Below are positions 61,894-64,000 of a stretch of 64,000 nt of DNA, one piece after another; the stretch's first letter is position 1; every line of letters begins with the position of its first letter. Source of the stretch: Oscillospiraceae bacterium. GTDB lineage: Bacteria; Bacillota; Clostridia; Oscillospirales; CAG-272. Below the pieces are notes generated by a model. The model made no database searches and had not been told where the DNA came from. It saw only the letters and a program-made list of their open reading frames with translations. Location: assembly GCA_015064725.1 (NCBI GenBank), contig SVRQ01000008.1, forward strand, positions 18,416 through 82,415. Direction: 5' to 3'. Both the position numbers and the translations under genes were made by a program.

Positions 61894-62982
61894 ATGGGTG
61901 TTCCTTGCGATGAAAAGCAATATAATCATATTCAAAGTTTGATTTCTAATTTTTGTGAAATCGTTTTAACAACCAATGATAATTTATACAGAGAAAATGA
62001 ACAAAACATTGAACATTTTATAAACGATTTGTCATCAGAAGACATCAGCGTTTTGAATTTGGAAGGGGTAGATTCTCAAGTTAAAGTAATTGTATTAAAT
62101 GAAATTGTTAAATACATAAAGAAATATACCGAGCTCTCGGCAACTTATGATTTTAAAAAACCTTTTGAATTTGACAGCGCTGGTTCGTATGAAAAACTTT
62201 GTGAACATTGTAAGGAATATTATCAAAGTACGCATCAAAATAATAAATTACCACCCATTCTCGATTTTACACTTCACTATATACATGATATGAGTGATCA
62301 CTATCGTATTTTTGGATTTTTTTACGATTATAACTCTACTGTGACAAAAATCAAAATAATTGAGGAACTGAAATTAATTGTTGCAGATATTGCGAAAGAT
62401 GAAACTATAAAGAAAATTGATAGTATTACGAATAAAGTTGTAGAAAAGAAAGTTGATAACTCTATCAACCGCAAAATGGATAAAATATCAGAAAAAATAT
62501 CCGAAACAAGTGTTACCATACTCGGTATTTTTGCCGGTATCGTTTTGACTATTGTGGCGGGATTGTTTTACTCGTCATCAGTAATTGATAATATCAAAGA
62601 TGCAAATGTTTTTAAATTTATTGGCGTCGCTTCTCTAGTGGGCTTGGTTTGTTTTGGCTTGATTTCAATAATGTTTTACTATATTGATAAATTTCGAACA
62701 AAAAGTGATACCAAAACAAAATTGCCACTAATCACAATAATTGTTTCAAGTATACTATCTGTTGTTATAGTGGCTTCTTTAGTCATGTATTTTCAAATTC
62801 CCGATAATCATACTACTAACGATTCAAACAAATCAGACGTAAATATTTCTGCAAACGTCAATTTATCTGAAGTAACCACTACTGCAACTACTACAGCTAC
62901 TACAGCTACTACTGAAATTACCACGGCAATGCAGGAGATAACTTCAAATGCTTTGTTGGATTCCGCGACCCAGATTGAATGA
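61894..62982 (+). CDS. Multi-TM protein of unknown family, candidate membrane effector/toxin
   Basis: The protein has 362 residues. A soluble N-terminal part (1-185) leads through a Lys/Ser-rich amphipathic helix (KKVDNSINRKMDKISEKIS) into three TM segments: ILGIFAGIVLTIVAGLFYSS (about 208), FIGVASLVGLVCFGLISIMF (about 240) and a third near 270-292. A Thr/Ala-rich tail (TTTATTTATTATTEIT) then ends in the C-terminus. The GIFAxIVL... helix pattern recurs in membrane effectors of bacterial defence genes. The C-terminal tail may be extracellular. AGAGGAG lies 10 bases before the ATG. The gene is cotranscribed with the Panacea-like gene. Confidence 0.6.
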   Translation: MGVPCDEKQYNHIQSLISNFCEIVLTTNDNLYRENEQNIEHFINDLSSEDISVLNLEGVDSQVKVIVLNEIVKYIKKYTELSATYDFKKPFEFDSAGSYEKLCEHCKEYYQSTHQNNKLPPILDFTLHYIHDMSDHYRIFGFFYDYNSTVTKIKIIEELKLIVADIAKDETIKKIDSITNKVVEKKVDNSINRKMDKISEKISETSVTILGIFAGIVLTIVAGLFYSSSVIDNIKDANVFKFIGVASLVGLVCFGLISIMFYYIDKFRTKSDTKTKLPLITIIVSSILSVVIVASLVMYFQIPDNHTTNDSNKSDVNISANVNLSEVTTTATTTATTATTEITTAMQEITSNALLDSATQIE

Positions 62983-63031
62983 GAATAAATAATTTTTGTT
63001 ATCGTAAAGCAAAAACGCAATACCACACGGG

Positions 63032-63071
63032 CTTGTACGCTTCGGATATGTAAAATATCTCGGTGTACAAG
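63032..63071. other. Long imperfect hairpin downstream of the candidate effector gene
   Basis: CTTGTAC (63032-63038) pairs with GTACAAG (63065-63071) and GATAT with ATATC inside, with an internal loop and a GTAAA apex. No U-run follows on the plus strand, so it is not a simple terminator. It may be an mRNA 3'-end structure. Confidence 0.5.
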
Positions 63072-63158
63072 TCTTTGTTTGTTAAGGCTAAGGGGAATAC
63101 GATCACTTTTAGTCTACTGTATATACAAAATTAACTATAAATAAAGGAAGACAATATT

Positions 63159-63757
63159 ATGGAAAATCAAAGTAAAAACGGCAAATGCCCCAAATGCAAA
63201 AAATGTTGCAAAACAGTCCCTGCCGAAAAAACCGAAAATGATAATTTCGAAAAAGATCTGAAAATGTTAGAATATTATCAGAATGAGTTTTTTATAGAAA
63301 CGAACATCTTTGGAAATTAGCGATAAAATTTTTTATATTGGTGTGTATTATTGCGCTATTGCCGATATGTAATGAAATTTTGGGTATATCTATCATAGCT
63401 TTAACAAACAATCAGTATTGTTTGTTTTTTGTAATTGCCAGTGTTATTGTAATATATAGTGGTATTATACTTTTTAAAGAATCAAAAACGATACAATTTA
63501 TAAACGATAAAAAGTACGAAATAAACAAACAGATGGATGAAAAATACAAATATTTAAAATATCATACAGCTCTTGAAAGCCCTAAAAGTAATAAAAAAAG
63601 TGAAAAAAAGTGTAACAAGGCAAAAGAACGGGGAAACTGGTTGAAGCGCAAAACGGCTTTTTTTGAATTTATTGCCCCAAATAACGCAGTTTTTATTACA
63701 GCTTTTGCCGAAACCTTAATTATTGTTTTTTCGGCTTTGATTTTATTCACAAAATAA
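63159..63757 (+). pseudogene. Frameshifted membrane-protein gene (two TM segments)
   Basis: An ORF of 53 codons (63159-63320) begins MENQSKNGKCPKCKKCCKT, with a Cys-rich knuckle, after AAAGGAAG. A second frame from about 63290 continues FYRNEHLWKLAIKFFILV and runs to 63757 with two TM segments, a Lys-rich middle and a final TM segment. Joining them at the T6 run 63288-63293 (one T missing) gives a smooth 199-residue protein. Either the gene is broken, or the base is a sequencing error, or a rare slip occurs. No family recognised. It follows the candidate effector gene by 176 bases. Confidence 0.6.
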
Positions 63758-63791
63758 GTGAGAAGAACTACCCTACATATTAATTTCGCAA

Positions 63792-63834
63792 GCAAAAACA
63801 CGATACTTCCGTAAAGGAAGTATCGTGTTTTTGC
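63792..63834 (+). terminator. Strong terminator at the end of the AT-rich island genes
   Basis: A 19-base perfect stem (63792-63810 with 63816-63834) and a 5-base loop follow the frameshifted gene by 35 bases, with TTTTT in the 3' arm. Confidence 0.85.
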
Positions 63835-63849
63835 GATTGAAGTTTTTTT

Positions 63850-64000
63850 AGAGAGGCAATAATCAAATAATCCGTAAACCCAAAATAATCCCCCGTCTTT
63901 TTGAAGCGGTGTTCATGTAGTAAAATGAAGTGAACAAAATACTCCAATAGAGCAAATTGAACAGTCGAAGATACTCTAAAGGAGTAAAAAGAACACGGAG
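63850..64000 (+). other. Leader of a gene beyond the window edge
   Basis: This stretch has several short direct and inverted repeats (GTTCAT..ATGAA..TGAAC near 63911-63932; TACTC/GAGTA near 63970-63985) and ends with ACACGGAG, which looks like a ribosome binding site with the start codon just outside. The repeated short boxes and position next to an IS remnant make an insertion element or a regulated gene possible. Confidence 0.35.

Overview
The window looks like a chromosomal segment of a low-to-moderate GC member of the Bacillota, most likely a carbohydrate-using anaerobe of the class Clostridia. The evidence is the paired glgC/glgD glycogen genes, strong AGGAGG-type ribosome binding sites, an ATP-dependent formate-tetrahydrofolate ligase inside a purine operon, a ZTP (pfl) riboswitch, a BlaI/BlaR1-type pair and a one-piece tmRNA with tag ANNNKVALAA. 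The species cannot be named from sequence alone.

Layout. 1-1002: the tail of an unidentified gene and murB, convergent. 1335-14146: a glycogen and alpha-glucan operon, glgB-glgC-glgD-glgA-glgP, a GH13 enzyme, a small Cys-rich lipoprotein and a GH31 enzyme, from one good promoter to one strong terminator. 14192-15746: a small hypothetical gene, a multi-hairpin repeat, ssrA (tmRNA) and smpB. 15873-18947: a large GH106-like glycosidase. 19179-23598: a membrane-anchored protein with a ribosomal L15-like domain, two tandem SGNH hydrolases, a Gre factor, a PD-(D/E)XK-like protein and a membrane protein. 23665-27170: a BlaI/BlaR1-like sensor pair with an inverted-repeat operator, and a PH-like membrane protein. 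27208-29130: gpsA and a membrane-anchored metallophosphoesterase.

29270-40358 is one minus-strand purine operon, purE-purM-purN-purO-purH(C-terminal type)-purD-purL-fhs, preceded by a ZTP riboswitch whose 3' end overlaps a terminator. The last two steps to IMP, normally done by bifunctional PurH, are carried by two separate genes, one of them of the archaeal-type PurO family. fhs supplies the 10-formyl-THF that the operon consumes and whose shortage raises ZTP.

40486-55640 holds a DUF2156 protein, YhcH, a GH94-like phosphorylase, an MFS transporter, a CobW GTPase with four perfect 93-bp His-rich repeats, a CobW/YcgQ-like fusion, an acetyl-xylan-esterase-like hydrolase, a cyclophilin lipoprotein, an M6-like metalloprotease and a heterodimeric ABC exporter with one degenerate ATP site. 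55952-59387 holds a Fur-family regulator with a 7-1-7 box, a metal ABC transporter (ATPase and permease, no binding protein), an aldose-epimerase-like protein and nrdR.

The right end (60360-64000) is different: clearly AT-rich, with an IS3-family transposase remnant. It carries a two-gene unit made of a Panacea-like (SocA-type antitoxin) protein and a multi-TM protein, then a frameshifted membrane-protein gene. This is the best candidate for an undescribed system in the window: a possible toxin-antitoxin or phage-defence pair with a membrane effector.
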